The notes under the pieces are model-generated. The model ran no database searches. It had not been told where the DNA came from and saw only the letters and a list, made by a program, of their open reading frames with translations. Below are positions 17,867-27,530 of a DNA stretch of 39,475 nt, piece after piece (the stretch's first letter is position 1; every line of letters begins with the position of its first letter). Source of the DNA: Quinella sp. 1Q7 (GTDB lineage Bacteria; Bacillota; Negativicutes; Selenomonadales; Selenomonadaceae); the NCBI GenBank assembly GCA_015206805.1, contig JADEZP010000008.1, forward strand, positions 1 through 39,475, given 5' to 3'. The position numbers and the translations under genes are program-made.

Positions 17867-19099
17867 ATGGTCGACAGAAATTTGTTTGCGCACGATTTGG
17901 CAATCGCGGCGATTCTCAAGAACGAAGGACATTACATCAAAGAGTGGCTCGACTACCACCTGCTTGCGGGCGTCGACCACTTTTATCTTTATGACAACGA
18001 CAGCACCGACAACTACGCCGAAATAATCGCGCCGTATGTTGACGCGGGACTTGTCACGAGCAAACATATCGGCGGCAAGTCCGCGCAGTTCGCCGCGTAT
18101 GACGACGCAGTTTTGAATCATCGTTTCGACTGTAGATACATGGCGTTCGTCGATTTGGACGAATTTATTTTGCCGCGCACGACGACCGATACAATATCCG
18201 CCACGCTCGACGACGTGCTGAAAAATTTTCCCGACGCATCGGGACTTGCTGTTAATTGGCAACTTTACGGCTCAAGCGGTCACGAGACGGCGGATTATTC
18301 GCGTGGAGTATTGGAGCGGTTTACGCGGCGTGCGCCCGTCGATTGGATTGTGCCCATTCCGCACCGCGACATCCCCGGCGGCAACGCTCAAGTCAAAACC
18401 GTCGCCAACCCGCGCAGAATTTTTTGCTTCACGAGTGCGCACTTCCCGATATACTTCGCGGGAAATTTTTCCGTCAATGAGCGCGGCGGACGCGTCGATT
18501 CGTATTGCAATGCGCCCGTCACGGCTGAACGGCTCGTCGTCAATCACTACAACGTTAAGAGCCGTGCGGAGTTTCTCGGCAAGCTCGGCAAAGGTCGCGC
18601 CGATAAGTCGACGAATTATTTTTCCGACGAGTGGTTTGGCATTTACGACCGCAACGAAATTTTCGACGACGGTATCTTAAAATATCGTGCGGCGCGTGCC
18701 GAAAAGTTTGCGCTTGAGACTGACGAACATCGCCTGCACCGCATGAAGACCACGTTAATCGCGACGCTTGCCGCTTACGCCGAAAACGACTTCCCCGCCG
18801 ACAAGCTTGAAACGGCGTTGACGTGCTGTGCCGCCGCCGAACGTTTGCAGGAAAAAATTTTCGCGGAGGCGTCGCTTGCCGCCGTGCTCAAGTCGTTGGA
18901 CGGGCTGAATTTTTCCGACGCGCAACTGTTTTTGAGCGAGCTGCCGAATTTGTTGCGCCTGCCGTATTCAGCGGCGGACGACCTGCGCGGCGCGGCGATT
19001 GAAATAATTTCGCGGCTGATTGACTTCATGCGTGCGAACGAGTGTTGGAAGGACTTCGCGAAGCTGGAACATTTGCGCCGTCTGCTGAAAATTTTTTAG
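17867..19099 (+). CDS. Glycosyltransferase family 92 / DUF23-type protein
   Basis: AAILKNEGHYIKEWLDYHLLAGVDHFYLYDNDSTDNY, FVDLDEFI; C-terminal LRRLLKIF. Confidence 0.83.
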   Translation: MVDRNLFAHDLAIAAILKNEGHYIKEWLDYHLLAGVDHFYLYDNDSTDNYAEIIAPYVDAGLVTSKHIGGKSAQFAAYDDAVLNHRFDCRYMAFVDLDEFILPRTTTDTISATLDDVLKNFPDASGLAVNWQLYGSSGHETADYSRGVLERFTRRAPVDWIVPIPHRDIPGGNAQVKTVANPRRIFCFTSAHFPIYFAGNFSVNERGGRVDSYCNAPVTAERLVVNHYNVKSRAEFLGKLGKGRADKSTNYFSDEWFGIYDRNEIFDDGILKYRAARAEKFALETDEHRLHRMKTTLIATLAAYAENDFPADKLETALTCCAAAERLQEKIFAEASLAAVLKSLDGLNFSDAQLFLSELPNLLRLPYSAADDLRGAAIEIISRLIDFMRANECWKDFAKLEHLRRLLKIF

Positions 19100-19111
19100 A
19101 GGTGACTTTTT

Positions 19112-19501
19112 ATGCCCGTCGACAAAAATTTGTTCCTGCACGATTTGGCGGGCGTAAAGCATTGTTACCTTTACAACAACGAGAACGGCAAGCCCGTGCA
19201 AGTCTACAACAATAACCCCGTCACCGCCGACAAAATCGCGCTCAATCATTACTACACCAAGTCGCGCGAGGAATTCATGTTGAAACAAAATCGCGGGCGT
19301 TCCGACGTCGTCAGCAAATACGGCAACGATTGGTTTGACGTTTTCAATCGCAACGACGAATTGACGACGGTATCTTGAAATAGTTTCTTACGTGCCGCGC
19401 AGTGGCGTCATATCTGCAACTGAAAAACGTCTTCCACATGCACAACCTTTGGCGCGATTATTCCGAGCCGGATTATCTGCAACGACTGCTAAAAATTTTT
19501 A
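19112..19501 (+). pseudogene. Internally deleted, frameshifted paralog of the adjacent GT92 gene
   Basis: VDKNLFLHDLA-GVKHCYLYNNEN matches VDRNLFAHDLA...GVDHFYLYDNDS; NPVTADKIALNHYYTKSREEF matches APVTAERLVVNHYNVKSRAEF; DDGILK is out of frame; tail LQRLLKIF matches LRRLLKIF. Confidence 0.8.
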
Positions 19502-19514
19502 GGGAGTGAATCAC

Positions 19515-20288
19515 TTGCTTCTTGTTATCGACATTGGAAACAGCAACATCGTCATGGGCACCTACAGCGGAAAAAATCTCATGAAGCACTGGCGAATCTC
19601 CACCGACAGGCAAAAGACCGGCGACGAATACGGCATGCTGATTAACGACCTGTTCCGCTATCAGGGCGTGAAAATTTCCGACGTGAAGGACATTATAATT
19701 TCGTCCGTGGTGCCGCCGCTGATTGTGCCGCTTACGAAAATGTGCGAACGTTACTTCAAGATTAAGCCGCTGATTGTCGGACCGGGCATCAAGACGGGCA
19801 TCAAGCTCAACTACGAAAACCCGCGTGCAATCGGCGCGGACAGAATTGTTAATGCCGTCGGCGCGTTCGAGCTGTACGGCGGACCGCTGATTGTGATTGA
19901 CATCGGCACGGCGACGACCTTTGACGTTGTGTCGGAGACGGGCGATTTTCTCGGTGGCGTCATTGCACCGGGAATTGTCGCGGGCGCGGAGTCGCTGTTT
20001 ACGTCGACCGCAAAATTGCCGCGCATTGAGCTTGTCCCGCCCAAAAGCGTCATCGGGCACAACACGATAACTTGCATGCAGTCGGGAATAATTTTCGGTT
20101 ACGTCGGGCAGATTGATACGATTGTCGGACGAATTCGCGCGGAAATGGGCGCAGATTGGCACGCCAAAGTTATCGCGACGGGCGGCTTGGCGAAAATGAT
20201 TCACCGCGAATCGAAGACCATTGACAAAATCGACCACTTCCTGACGCTGTCGGGATTGCGCGTCCTGCACGAGCGAAACTCACAATGA
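19515..20288 (+). CDS. coaX: Type III pantothenate kinase
   Basis: LLVIDIGNSNIVMGTY, GPGIKTGIKLNYENPRAIGADRIVNAVGA, VIDIGTATTFD; likely TTG start at 19515 (ORF track 19506). Confidence 0.93.
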   Translation: MLLVIDIGNSNIVMGTYSGKNLMKHWRISTDRQKTGDEYGMLINDLFRYQGVKISDVKDIIISSVVPPLIVPLTKMCERYFKIKPLIVGPGIKTGIKLNYENPRAIGADRIVNAVGAFELYGGPLIVIDIGTATTFDVVSETGDFLGGVIAPGIVAGAESLFTSTAKLPRIELVPPKSVIGHNTITCMQSGIIFGYVGQIDTIVGRIRAEMGADWHAKVIATGGLAKMIHRESKTIDKIDHFLTLSGLRVLHERNSQ

Positions 20289-21268
20289 CGACGGCGGAAA
20301 TTTTTCGGACGCCGATATTCCTTGCGCCAATGGCGGGCGTGACGGACGCGGCGTTCAGAATTTTGGTGCGCGAACTTTGCGGCAACGACCTCGGAAAAAA
20401 TTTGCTGATGTTCTCGGAAATGGTCAGCGCGGCTGGCGTCCGCTACCGCAACGAAAAGACGCTTGCAATGTTGCGGACGGTTGCGGCGGAGCGTCCGACG
20501 GCGATACAAATTTTCGGCTCGGATCCGACAATCTGCGCGGAGGCGGCGGCTTACGTCGAACAGCTCGGCTCGGCAAGCGTAATCGACTTCAACGCAGGCT
20601 GTCCCGCCCCGAAAATCGTCAAGAACGGCGACGGCTCGGCACTGCTTAAAAATCCCGCGCTGCTCGAAAAAATTCTGTCCGCCGTGAAAAAATCCGTGAG
20701 CTTGCTCGTCAGCGTCAAAATTCGGCTCGGCGTCGACGCTGAACATATCAACGCGGTTGAAGTCGCCAAACGTGCGGAGGCGGCGGGCGTCGACTTCATT
20801 GCCGTACACGGGCGCATGCGTGAGCAATTTTATTCGGGCGCGGCGAATTGGGAGGCGATTGCCCGCGTGAAGTCCGCCGTAAAAATTCCCGTCATTGCAA
20901 ACGGCGACGTGCGCACCTTCGACGACCTCGACAGGATTATCGCGACAACTCAAGCCGACGGCGTGATGATTGGTCGTGCCGCGCAGGGCAACCCGTGGAT
21001 AATCAATCGTCTGCTGAAATATTTTCTGACGGGCGAAAAAATTCCGCCGCCGACACTCGACGAACGCGCCGCCGTAATGCGCCGACACCTGCAGAAAATT
21101 ATCGCGTTCAAGGGCGAACGTACCGGCGTGTGCGAAATGCGCGCTCATGCCGCGTGGTACACCAAAGGCTTGACGGGCGGCTCGGAGTTGCGAAATTTAT
21201 TCAACCGCGCCGAAACTGCCGACGACTTTTTGCGGATAATCGCAAAGTTCGAGGCCGCTCATGGATGA
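20285..21268 (+). CDS. dusB: tRNA-dihydrouridine synthase
   Basis: FLAPMAGVTDAAFR, DFNAGCPAPKIVKNGDGSALL, VDFIAVHGRMREQFYSG, GVMIGRAAQGNPWI. Confidence 0.95.
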   Translation: MTTAEIFRTPIFLAPMAGVTDAAFRILVRELCGNDLGKNLLMFSEMVSAAGVRYRNEKTLAMLRTVAAERPTAIQIFGSDPTICAEAAAYVEQLGSASVIDFNAGCPAPKIVKNGDGSALLKNPALLEKILSAVKKSVSLLVSVKIRLGVDAEHINAVEVAKRAEAAGVDFIAVHGRMREQFYSGAANWEAIARVKSAVKIPVIANGDVRTFDDLDRIIATTQADGVMIGRAAQGNPWIINRLLKYFLTGEKIPPPTLDERAAVMRRHLQKIIAFKGERTGVCEMRAHAAWYTKGLTGGSELRNLFNRAETADDFLRIIAKFEAAHG

Positions 21269-21371
21269 GCGGCCCTGACCGCCGCCGTTAGAAAACGTGA
21301 AGTTTTCGTAGGCGGCGCGGCTTTCTTTTGCTACTTTTCTTTCGCCGCCGAAAGAAAAGTAGGTTCATAAA
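21253..21371. repeat. Interspersed multi-hairpin intergenic element, copy B (overlaps dusB stop)
   Basis: GGCCGCTCAT-GG-ATGAGCGGCC; CCGCCGCCgttaGAAAACgtgaaGTTTTCgtaGGCGGCGCGG; CTACTTTTCTTTCG-ccgc-CGAAAGAAAAGTAG. Confidence 0.85.
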
Positions 21372-21408
21372 CGACAAATTAAGTTCAACGTTTCAAACGA
21401 GGACACGC

Positions 21409-22902
21409 ATGGACGACAAAGCACTTGCCGCGCAAATATCCGAACTCAAATCGAAATTGCGCGAGTGGAAACGAATTCGACAAGCAAAGGAGACGCGAAT
21501 TATGGCTGAAGACAACGACAAGAAATTTTCCGTGTGGAGCACCTACACTGACGCGGACAAATCGGCATTGGAGGAATTGGCGGCGGGTTACATCGACTTC
21601 ATCAGCCGCTGCAAAACCGAACGTGAAAGCGTCGCGGAGGCTGTAAAACGTGCGGAGGCAGTCGGCTACAAAAATCTCGACGACGTGATTAAGTCGGGCA
21701 CGCGGCTGACTGCGGGCGACAAAGTTTACAGCGTTTGCATGAAAAAAACCGTCGCGCTGTTCCAAATCGGCACGGAGCCGCTCGAAAACGGCTTGAAAAT
21801 TCTCGGCGCGCACATCGACACCTGCAGACTGGATCTCAAGCAAAATCCGCTTTACGAGGACGGCGGGCTTGCTTACATGGACACGCATTATTACGGTGGC
21901 ATCAAAAAGTATCAGTGGGTGACGTTGCCGCTTGCAATGCACGGCGTCGTTGTCAAGCGTGACGGGCGCGTTATCGACGTCGTTATCGGTGAGGAGGCGG
22001 GCGACCCCGTTTTTTGCGTGACGGACTTGCTGATTCACTTGTCGCAGGAACAGCTCAAGAAAACTGCCGACAAAGTCATTGAGGGCGAAAAACTCGACAT
22101 ACTCGTCGGCAACTACCCGCTCAAGGACGGCGACAAAGAATCCGTCAAAAAAGCCGTGCTCAACCTGCTGAAGGACAAATACGACATCGACGAGGACGAC
22201 TTCCTTTCGGCGGAACTCGCGCTTGTTCCCGCCGGCAAAGCTCGCGACTTGGGCTTCGATAGGAGTATGGTGCTCGGTTACGGGCAGGACGACCGCGTCT
22301 GCGCTTACACGTCGCTCGTCGCAATGTTGGAGGCGGGCAGTCAGACGTTCGGCAAAACCGCCTGTTGTCTGCTCGTCGACAAGGAGGAAATCGGCAGCTA
22401 CGGCGCGACGGGCATGAAGTCCCGCTTTTTCGCGAACACGCTTGCCGAATTGCTCAACGCCTGCGGTCAATACAGTGAACTTGCCGTGCGCCGCGCACTG
22501 CGGAATTCGTTCATGTTGAGTTCCGATGTTTCAAGTGCCTTCGACGCGCTGTATGCTTCCGCCTACGAAAAACGCAACGTCGCTTATCTCGGCAAGGGCA
22601 TGGTTTTCAACAAGTTCACGGGCTCGCGCGGCAAAAGCGGCTCCAGCGACGCCAATGCCGAATACGTCGGCAAACTGCGTGGCATTTTGGATAAGCACAA
22701 CGTCCGCTATCAATTCAGCGAACTCGGCAAAGTCGACCTGGGCGGCGGCGGCACAATCGCTTACATGATGGCTGAATACGGCATGGAAGTTATCGACAGC
22801 GGCGTCGCGGTCTTGAGCATGCACGCTCCGTGGGAGGCGACTTCCAAAATCGACATTTACGAAACTAAAAAAGGCTACTGCGCCTTCTTGACGGAAATTT
22901 AA
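21409..22902 (+). CDS. M18 family aminopeptidase (aspartyl aminopeptidase type)
   Basis: LGAHIDTCRLDLKQNPLYEDGGLAYMDTHYYGGIKKYQW, LLVDKEEIGSYGATGMKSRF; ATG at 21409. Confidence 0.9.
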   Translation: MDDKALAAQISELKSKLREWKRIRQAKETRIMAEDNDKKFSVWSTYTDADKSALEELAAGYIDFISRCKTERESVAEAVKRAEAVGYKNLDDVIKSGTRLTAGDKVYSVCMKKTVALFQIGTEPLENGLKILGAHIDTCRLDLKQNPLYEDGGLAYMDTHYYGGIKKYQWVTLPLAMHGVVVKRDGRVIDVVIGEEAGDPVFCVTDLLIHLSQEQLKKTADKVIEGEKLDILVGNYPLKDGDKESVKKAVLNLLKDKYDIDEDDFLSAELALVPAGKARDLGFDRSMVLGYGQDDRVCAYTSLVAMLEAGSQTFGKTACCLLVDKEEIGSYGATGMKSRFFANTLAELLNACGQYSELAVRRALRNSFMLSSDVSSAFDALYASAYEKRNVAYLGKGMVFNKFTGSRGKSGSSDANAEYVGKLRGILDKHNVRYQFSELGKVDLGGGGTIAYMMAEYGMEVIDSGVAVLSMHAPWEATSKIDIYETKKGYCAFLTEI

Positions 22903-22924
22903 ATTTTTGCGACGATCAATCGCG

Positions 22925-22963
22925 AACTTGCTCCGAACGTTTTCAATCGGGGCAAGTTTTTTT
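22925..22963 (+). terminator. Rho-independent terminator after M18 peptidase
   Basis: AACTTGCTCCGA-acgttttcaa-TCGGGGCAAGTT followed by TTTTTT. Confidence 0.75.
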
Positions 22964-22980
22964 ATTGCGGACGGCACAAA

Positions 22981-23188
22981 AAAATTCGGGAGCCTCGAAC
23001 GTCAAAGTTCCCGCAAAATTTCCGTGACGATATTCAGCGTCGCCAACTCTGCCGCATAAAAATTTTGGAGCCTCGAACGTCGAAGCCCCGTTAAAATTTT
23101 CGTGACGGTATTCAGCGTCGCCAACTCTGCCGCATAAAAATTCGGGAGCCTCGAACGTTGAAGCCCCCGCAAAATTTCCGTGATGTCA
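22981..23188 (-). repeat. Three tandem ~78-bp units, each with a minus-strand terminator-like hairpin
   Basis: Units at 22981-23057, 23058-23135, and from 23136; shared AAAAATT..GGAGCCTCGAACGT.GAAGCCCC...CGTGACGGTATTCAGCGTCGCCAACTCTGCCGCAT. Confidence 0.93.
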
Positions 23189-23683
23189 TTCGGCGTCGGT
23201 GAAGCTGTTCGCCTTGTCGAAGTCGGCACGTGCGCTTGAATTGTCGCCAAGTTCTTTGTGACAATGTCCGCGCAGACGATAGACCTCGGCGTCTTCAAAA
23301 CCAAGCTCGATGGCGCGGTTAAAGTCCGCAATCGCCTGCCTGTAATTTTTCAGCGCAACATACACGCCGCCGCGACAGCTGTACGTGTCGGGATAATCGG
23401 GATTGAGCTTGATGACTCTGTCGAAGTCTTGCAAAGCTCGATAGTAGTTTTCAAAGGCGCAGTAAACCGTCGCGCGTCCGAAATAAGCCGGCTCGCAATC
23501 CGAAGCAATTCGTATTGCCTTGTCGAAGTCGTTAAGTGCCGCCGCAAAATTTTCGCGCCCGCCGTTGTAGTAGTAAGCCCAACCGCGACTGGTGTACAGC
23601 ACGGCGTCATACGGCATGAGCGCAAGAGCTTCGGTCAATTCTTTTATTTCCTGCGCGTAATCGGTTGCGGATTGTTCAGGCAT
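23186..23683 (-). CDS. Tetratricopeptide repeat protein
   Basis: TPR-like ALNDFDKAIRIASDCEPAYFGRATVYCAFENYYRALQDFDRVIKLNPDYPDTYSCRGGVYVALKNYRQAIADFNRAIELG. Confidence 0.85.
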   Translation of the reverse strand: MPEQSATDYAQEIKELTEALALMPYDAVLYTSRGWAYYYNGGRENFAAALNDFDKAIRIASDCEPAYFGRATVYCAFENYYRALQDFDRVIKLNPDYPDTYSCRGGVYVALKNYRQAIADFNRAIELGFEDAEVYRLRGHCHKELGDNSSARADFDKANSFTDAE

Positions 23684-23702
23684 AAATATCACTCCCGCGA
23701 AG

Positions 23703-24764
23703 TCAATCGACTTTAACCTGCATCCACAGATTGTTGTAGTATTCGTCCATTTGGTTGCCGAGATATTTGTAAGTTTCCTGCCCGCTGTAAATCGCAGGGT
23801 CGGGGAAGGCAATCGGCGAGTTCTTGAGTTCCTCGTCCTCGACAAGTTCGCGGACGCCCGTATTCGGCGTGGAGTAGCCCAAGTGATTGAAATTCATGAC
23901 GGCGACATCGGGGCGGCACATGAAGTCGATAAATTTGTGCGCGTTGTCAACGTTTTCGGCAGTCTTCGTGATAACCCAGCCGTCAATCCAAAAGTTCGTG
24001 CCCTCTTTGGGAATGACGAAATCCATGTTCGGATTTTCCATTAAAATTATCGGAGCCTCGCCGCTGAAGACGACGCCCATTGCCGCTTCGGAATTGATGA
24101 GTTTGTCTTTGACTTCGTCGACGACGTAAGCTTGAACGAGCGGCTTTTGTTGCTTGAGCATCTGTTGAGCTTGCGCAAGGACGTCTTTGTCGGTCTCGTT
24201 CATGCTTTTGCCCATGAGCTTGAGCGGAATCATCAAAGCATCGCGGGCGGAGTCCTGCATAAGAATTTGTCCCGCGTATTTGTCGTTCCACAGAATTTGC
24301 CAGCTGTCGACGGGGTCGGTGACTTTGGTCTTGTCGTAGATTATGCCGACGGTTCCCCAGCAGTAGGGCACGGAATATTTGTTGCCGGGGTCGAAACTTT
24401 CAGCCTGCTTGAAAAAATCCGCGCCGATATATTTTTTGGCGTCGGGCAGTTTGTTGAGGTCGAGCGGCTGAAGTAAATCGTTGCTGATCATTTTCTGAAT
24501 CATGTAGTCGGACGGGCAGATAACGTCGTAATGAACGGCACCTTCCGCCACGCGCGGATACATACTCTCGTTGGTGTCGAATTCGTCAAGCACGACGTGA
24601 ATGCCCGTTTCCTTCTCAAAGAGCTTGAGAACTTCGGGGTCAAGGTAGTCGCCCCAGCTGTAGACGTAAACTTTTTGTTCGGACTTGTTGCCGCCGCCAC
24701 AGCCTGCGACGCCGAACGCCAAACAGCTCACCAACAGGAGCGCAAGAATTTTGAACTTGTTCAT
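23703..24764 (-). CDS. potD: Spermidine/putrescine ABC transporter substrate-binding lipoprotein
   Basis: Lipobox FGVAGCGGG; VYVYSWGDYLDPEVLKLFEKETGIHVVLDEFDTNESMYPR. Confidence 0.94.
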   Translation of the reverse strand: MNKFKILALLLVSCLAFGVAGCGGGNKSEQKVYVYSWGDYLDPEVLKLFEKETGIHVVLDEFDTNESMYPRVAEGAVHYDVICPSDYMIQKMISNDLLQPLDLNKLPDAKKYIGADFFKQAESFDPGNKYSVPYCWGTVGIIYDKTKVTDPVDSWQILWNDKYAGQILMQDSARDALMIPLKLMGKSMNETDKDVLAQAQQMLKQQKPLVQAYVVDEVKDKLINSEAAMGVVFSGEAPIILMENPNMDFVIPKEGTNFWIDGWVITKTAENVDNAHKFIDFMCRPDVAVMNFNHLGYSTPNTGVRELVEDEELKNSPIAFPDPAIYSGQETYKYLGNQMDEYYNNLWMQVKVD

Positions 24765-25549
24765 GAGATAACCTCCTCGTATTGTTTCAGTTTGCGACGG
24801 TTAATCGCGAACAGTAAGACGAAAATCAGCACGAACACGAATACCAGCGTCGACAGCGCGTACATTTCGGGGTGCACGCCGATTTTAAGTTCGGCGTAAA
24901 TTTCCGTCGTGAGTGTGTCGACGCCCGCGCCTTTCGTGAAGTGCGTGATGATGAAGTCGTCAGCCGACATGGTGAACGCCAATAAAAATCCCGCGAAGAT
25001 GCTCGGACGCAACTCCGGCAGGACGACGCCCGTAAACGCCTTGAACGGCGACGCGCCTAAATCAAGTGCCGCCTCGTAAAAACTTTTGTCCAGCGACATC
25101 AACTGCGGCATTATGCACAGGATGACATACGGCACGTTGAAGACGATGTGCGCCAACAAAATCGACACGTAGCCGAGCTTGAGCCCGATACCCAAGAATA
25201 ACAGCATGAGCGATATTCCCGTGACAATGTCGGCGTTAAGTATCGGAATGTTCGTTACGCTCATGAAGGTCGCCCGCCACTTGCGAGAAAGTTCCTTCAT
25301 TGCCACGCACGTTATCAGTCCGAGCAACGTCGCAATGCCCGCCGAGAGCAATCCGATTGACAGCGTGTTCGACAGGGCGTCGGCAATTCGTTCGTCGTTG
25401 AAAAGTTTCGTGTACCAATCCAGCGTGAAGCCCGTCCAATGTCCGCGATATCGGCTTGCGTTGAACGACTGCGCAATCAATACGGCAATCGGCGCGTACA
25501 GGAACAGGAAAATCGTCGCAAGGTAAATTTGCTTGACGTAGCGCATCAA
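24761..25549 (-). CDS. potC: Spermidine/putrescine ABC transporter permease
   Basis: Permease EAA-like loop YEAALDLGASPFKAFTGVVLPELRPSI; operon context. Confidence 0.93.
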   Translation of the reverse strand: MMRYVKQIYLATIFLFLYAPIAVLIAQSFNASRYRGHWTGFTLDWYTKLFNDERIADALSNTLSIGLLSAGIATLLGLITCVAMKELSRKWRATFMSVTNIPILNADIVTGISLMLLFLGIGLKLGYVSILLAHIVFNVPYVILCIMPQLMSLDKSFYEAALDLGASPFKAFTGVVLPELRPSIFAGFLLAFTMSADDFIITHFTKGAGVDTLTTEIYAELKIGVHPEMYALSTLVFVFVLIFVLLFAINRRKLKQYEEVIS

Positions 25550-26379
25550 ACGCCCTCCTCTTCGTGCAACGGCTCAACCGTCATTGTCAACAGCATGTTA
25601 ATCACAATGAAAATCATCAGTATCACCGACAGTGCGCAGCCGACGTGCCAATCGTATTGGAATGTGAATTCCTGTTCGATTATGTTGCCGATTAGCAGGA
25701 GTTTGCCGCCGCCGAGCAATGCGCTGATAACGAACGTCGTAAGCGCGGGAATGAAAACCATCGTCACTCCGCTGACTGCGCCGGGAATGCTCAACGGCAA
25801 AATCACGCGCACGAACGTTTGCCAATAGTTCGCGCCGAGATCCCGCGCCGCCTCCAGAATACTGCGGTCAATCTTCGACAGCGTGATAAACAGCGGCAAA
25901 ACCATATACGGCAGGAAATTGTACACCATGCCGAGGACGATTGCGCCGGGCGTGTTAATCATGTGCAGGTCGGGCAAATTCAGCAGGCGCATGAATTGAT
26001 TGATGATGCCGTTGTGTTCGAGAATTGTTTGCCACGCCATTGTTGACAGCAACGAATTCATCCACAGCGGCAAAATGAACAGCAACGATATTATCGTCGT
26101 GTTGTCGCGCTGACGTTCCGTCAAAATCAAACATAGCGGATAGGCGAGCAACAGGCATATTACTGTGCTGACGAGCGCGAGCGCGATTGAAAGTTCCAGC
26201 GCGTCAAGATAGCCGTGCTTGAGTATCAGTCCCAAATTGCCGAGCGAAAAATTTCCGTCGTAGTCCGTCACGCCGTACCACACGATAAAAATCAGCGGCA
26301 CAAAAATAAACAGTCCCGCCCAAATTAAAAACGGCGTAAGCAGGACGTTGCGTGTGAGCTTGTTAAACATCTTGAGCAA
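25546..26379 (-). CDS. potB: Spermidine/putrescine ABC transporter permease
   Basis: LEAARDLGANYWQTFVRVILPLSIPG; operon context. Confidence 0.93.
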   Translation of the reverse strand: MLKMFNKLTRNVLLTPFLIWAGLFIFVPLIFIVWYGVTDYDGNFSLGNLGLILKHGYLDALELSIALALVSTVICLLLAYPLCLILTERQRDNTTIISLLFILPLWMNSLLSTMAWQTILEHNGIINQFMRLLNLPDLHMINTPGAIVLGMVYNFLPYMVLPLFITLSKIDRSILEAARDLGANYWQTFVRVILPLSIPGAVSGVTMVFIPALTTFVISALLGGGKLLLIGNIIEQEFTFQYDWHVGCALSVILMIFIVINMLLTMTVEPLHEEEGV

Positions 26380-27433
26380 CCTCCTCGTCTTCGGATTGCG
26401 GCTTGCTCATGATTTGAATATTTTCGGGCGCGACGTGCAGACTGACCTCCTCGCCGACAGTGCGCCCAGTCGTCGACTGAATCAGCCACTCAAAGCCGTC
26501 CGCCTCGACGTTGATATCATAGGACATACCCCAAAAGACGACGCGCGTCACAACGCCGTTGAAGGCACCTTCGCGCGGCGCGGCAAGCTTGATGTCTTCG
26601 GGACGAATCTGCACGTCAACGGGACATTCCGTCGGAAAGCCGCTGTCGACGCAGGGATATTCTCGTCCGAAAATCCGCACGACCTTATCGCGAACCATCA
26701 CGCCATCGATTATGTTGCTGTCGCCGATAAAGTCCGCGACGAAGGCGTTTTCGGGCTCGTTGTAGACATTTTCGGGCGTGCCGACTTGCTGAATGTAACC
26801 TTGATTCATGACGACGACGCGGTCGCTCATGGAAAGTGCCTCTTCCTGATCGTGCGTCACGAAGATAAACGTTATGCCGGTCTCCTTGTTTATGCGGACG
26901 AGTTCGCGGCGCATGTTACGGCGCAACTTCAAGTCCAACGCGCTCAACGGCTCATCGAGCAACAAAACTTTCGGCTCATTGACGACGGCGCGGGCAATGG
27001 CAATGCGTTGTTGCTGACCGCCGCTTAGTTTCGTGACGTCGTGCTTTTCGTAGCCGTCCAAGTTCACCAAGTGCAGGGCGTACTTGACCTTGTCGCGAAT
27101 GTAGTCGGCTGACTTGCCCGCGATTTTCGGTCCGAAGGAAATATTTTCCTCAACGTTCATGTGCGAGAACAGTGAGTACTTTTGGAAAACGGTGTTGACG
27201 GGTCGGCGATTGGGCGGCAAGTTCGTTATGTCTTTGTCGTCGAAAAGGACGCGTCCCGTGTCGGGCATTTCAAAGCCGCCGATAATCCGAAGCATCGTCG
27301 TCTTGCCGCAGCCCGACGGTCCGAGCAACGTAATGAATTCGCTTTCGTATATCGACAAATTTATTTCGTCGAGCACGAGCAAGCTCCCGAATGATTTCGC
27401 GATGTTCTCCAAACGTATCAGTTCCCGTTTCAT
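26363..27433 (-). CDS. potA: Spermidine/putrescine ABC transporter ATP-binding protein
   Basis: Walker A GPSGCGKTT, LSGGQQQRIAIARA, LLLDEPLSALD; TOBE-like C-terminus. Confidence 0.95.
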   Translation of the reverse strand: MKRELIRLENIAKSFGSLLVLDEINLSIYESEFITLLGPSGCGKTTMLRIIGGFEMPDTGRVLFDDKDITNLPPNRRPVNTVFQKYSLFSHMNVEENISFGPKIAGKSADYIRDKVKYALHLVNLDGYEKHDVTKLSGGQQQRIAIARAVVNEPKVLLLDEPLSALDLKLRRNMRRELVRINKETGITFIFVTHDQEEALSMSDRVVVMNQGYIQQVGTPENVYNEPENAFVADFIGDSNIIDGVMVRDKVVRIFGREYPCVDSGFPTECPVDVQIRPEDIKLAAPREGAFNGVVTRVVFWGMSYDINVEADGFEWLIQSTTGRTVGEEVSLHVAPENIQIMSKPQSEDEEVAQDV

Positions 27434-27473
27434 TTCCCAGCAACCCTTCAGAAAAAATTTCGGCTATTGTACT

Positions 27474-27506
27474 AAAAAACGACGTCTCAATCAAGAAACG
27501 CCGTTT
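27474..27506 (-). terminator. Terminator of the MATE / condensation / GG-peptide operon
   Basis: Minus strand AACGGCGT-ttcttgattgag-ACGTCGTT followed by TTTT. Confidence 0.55.
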
Positions 27507-27530
27507 TAACATTTTCCGCCGCCGTCCGAA

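Noticed and set aside
21385-22470. 361-aa minus-strand ORF opposite the M18 peptidase
   Set aside because: Antisense to a well-supported metallopeptidase; no family motifs and Val/Phe-rich shadow composition.
22981-23188. CRISPR array
   Set aside because: Units are contiguous ~78-bp tandem copies with no unique spacers and derive from the neighbouring gene end.
23002-23331. 109-aa minus-strand ORF spanning the tandem units as a real leucine-rich repeat protein
   Set aside because: It overlaps the TPR gene in another frame and the repeats look like terminators; kept only as a remote possibility in the finding.
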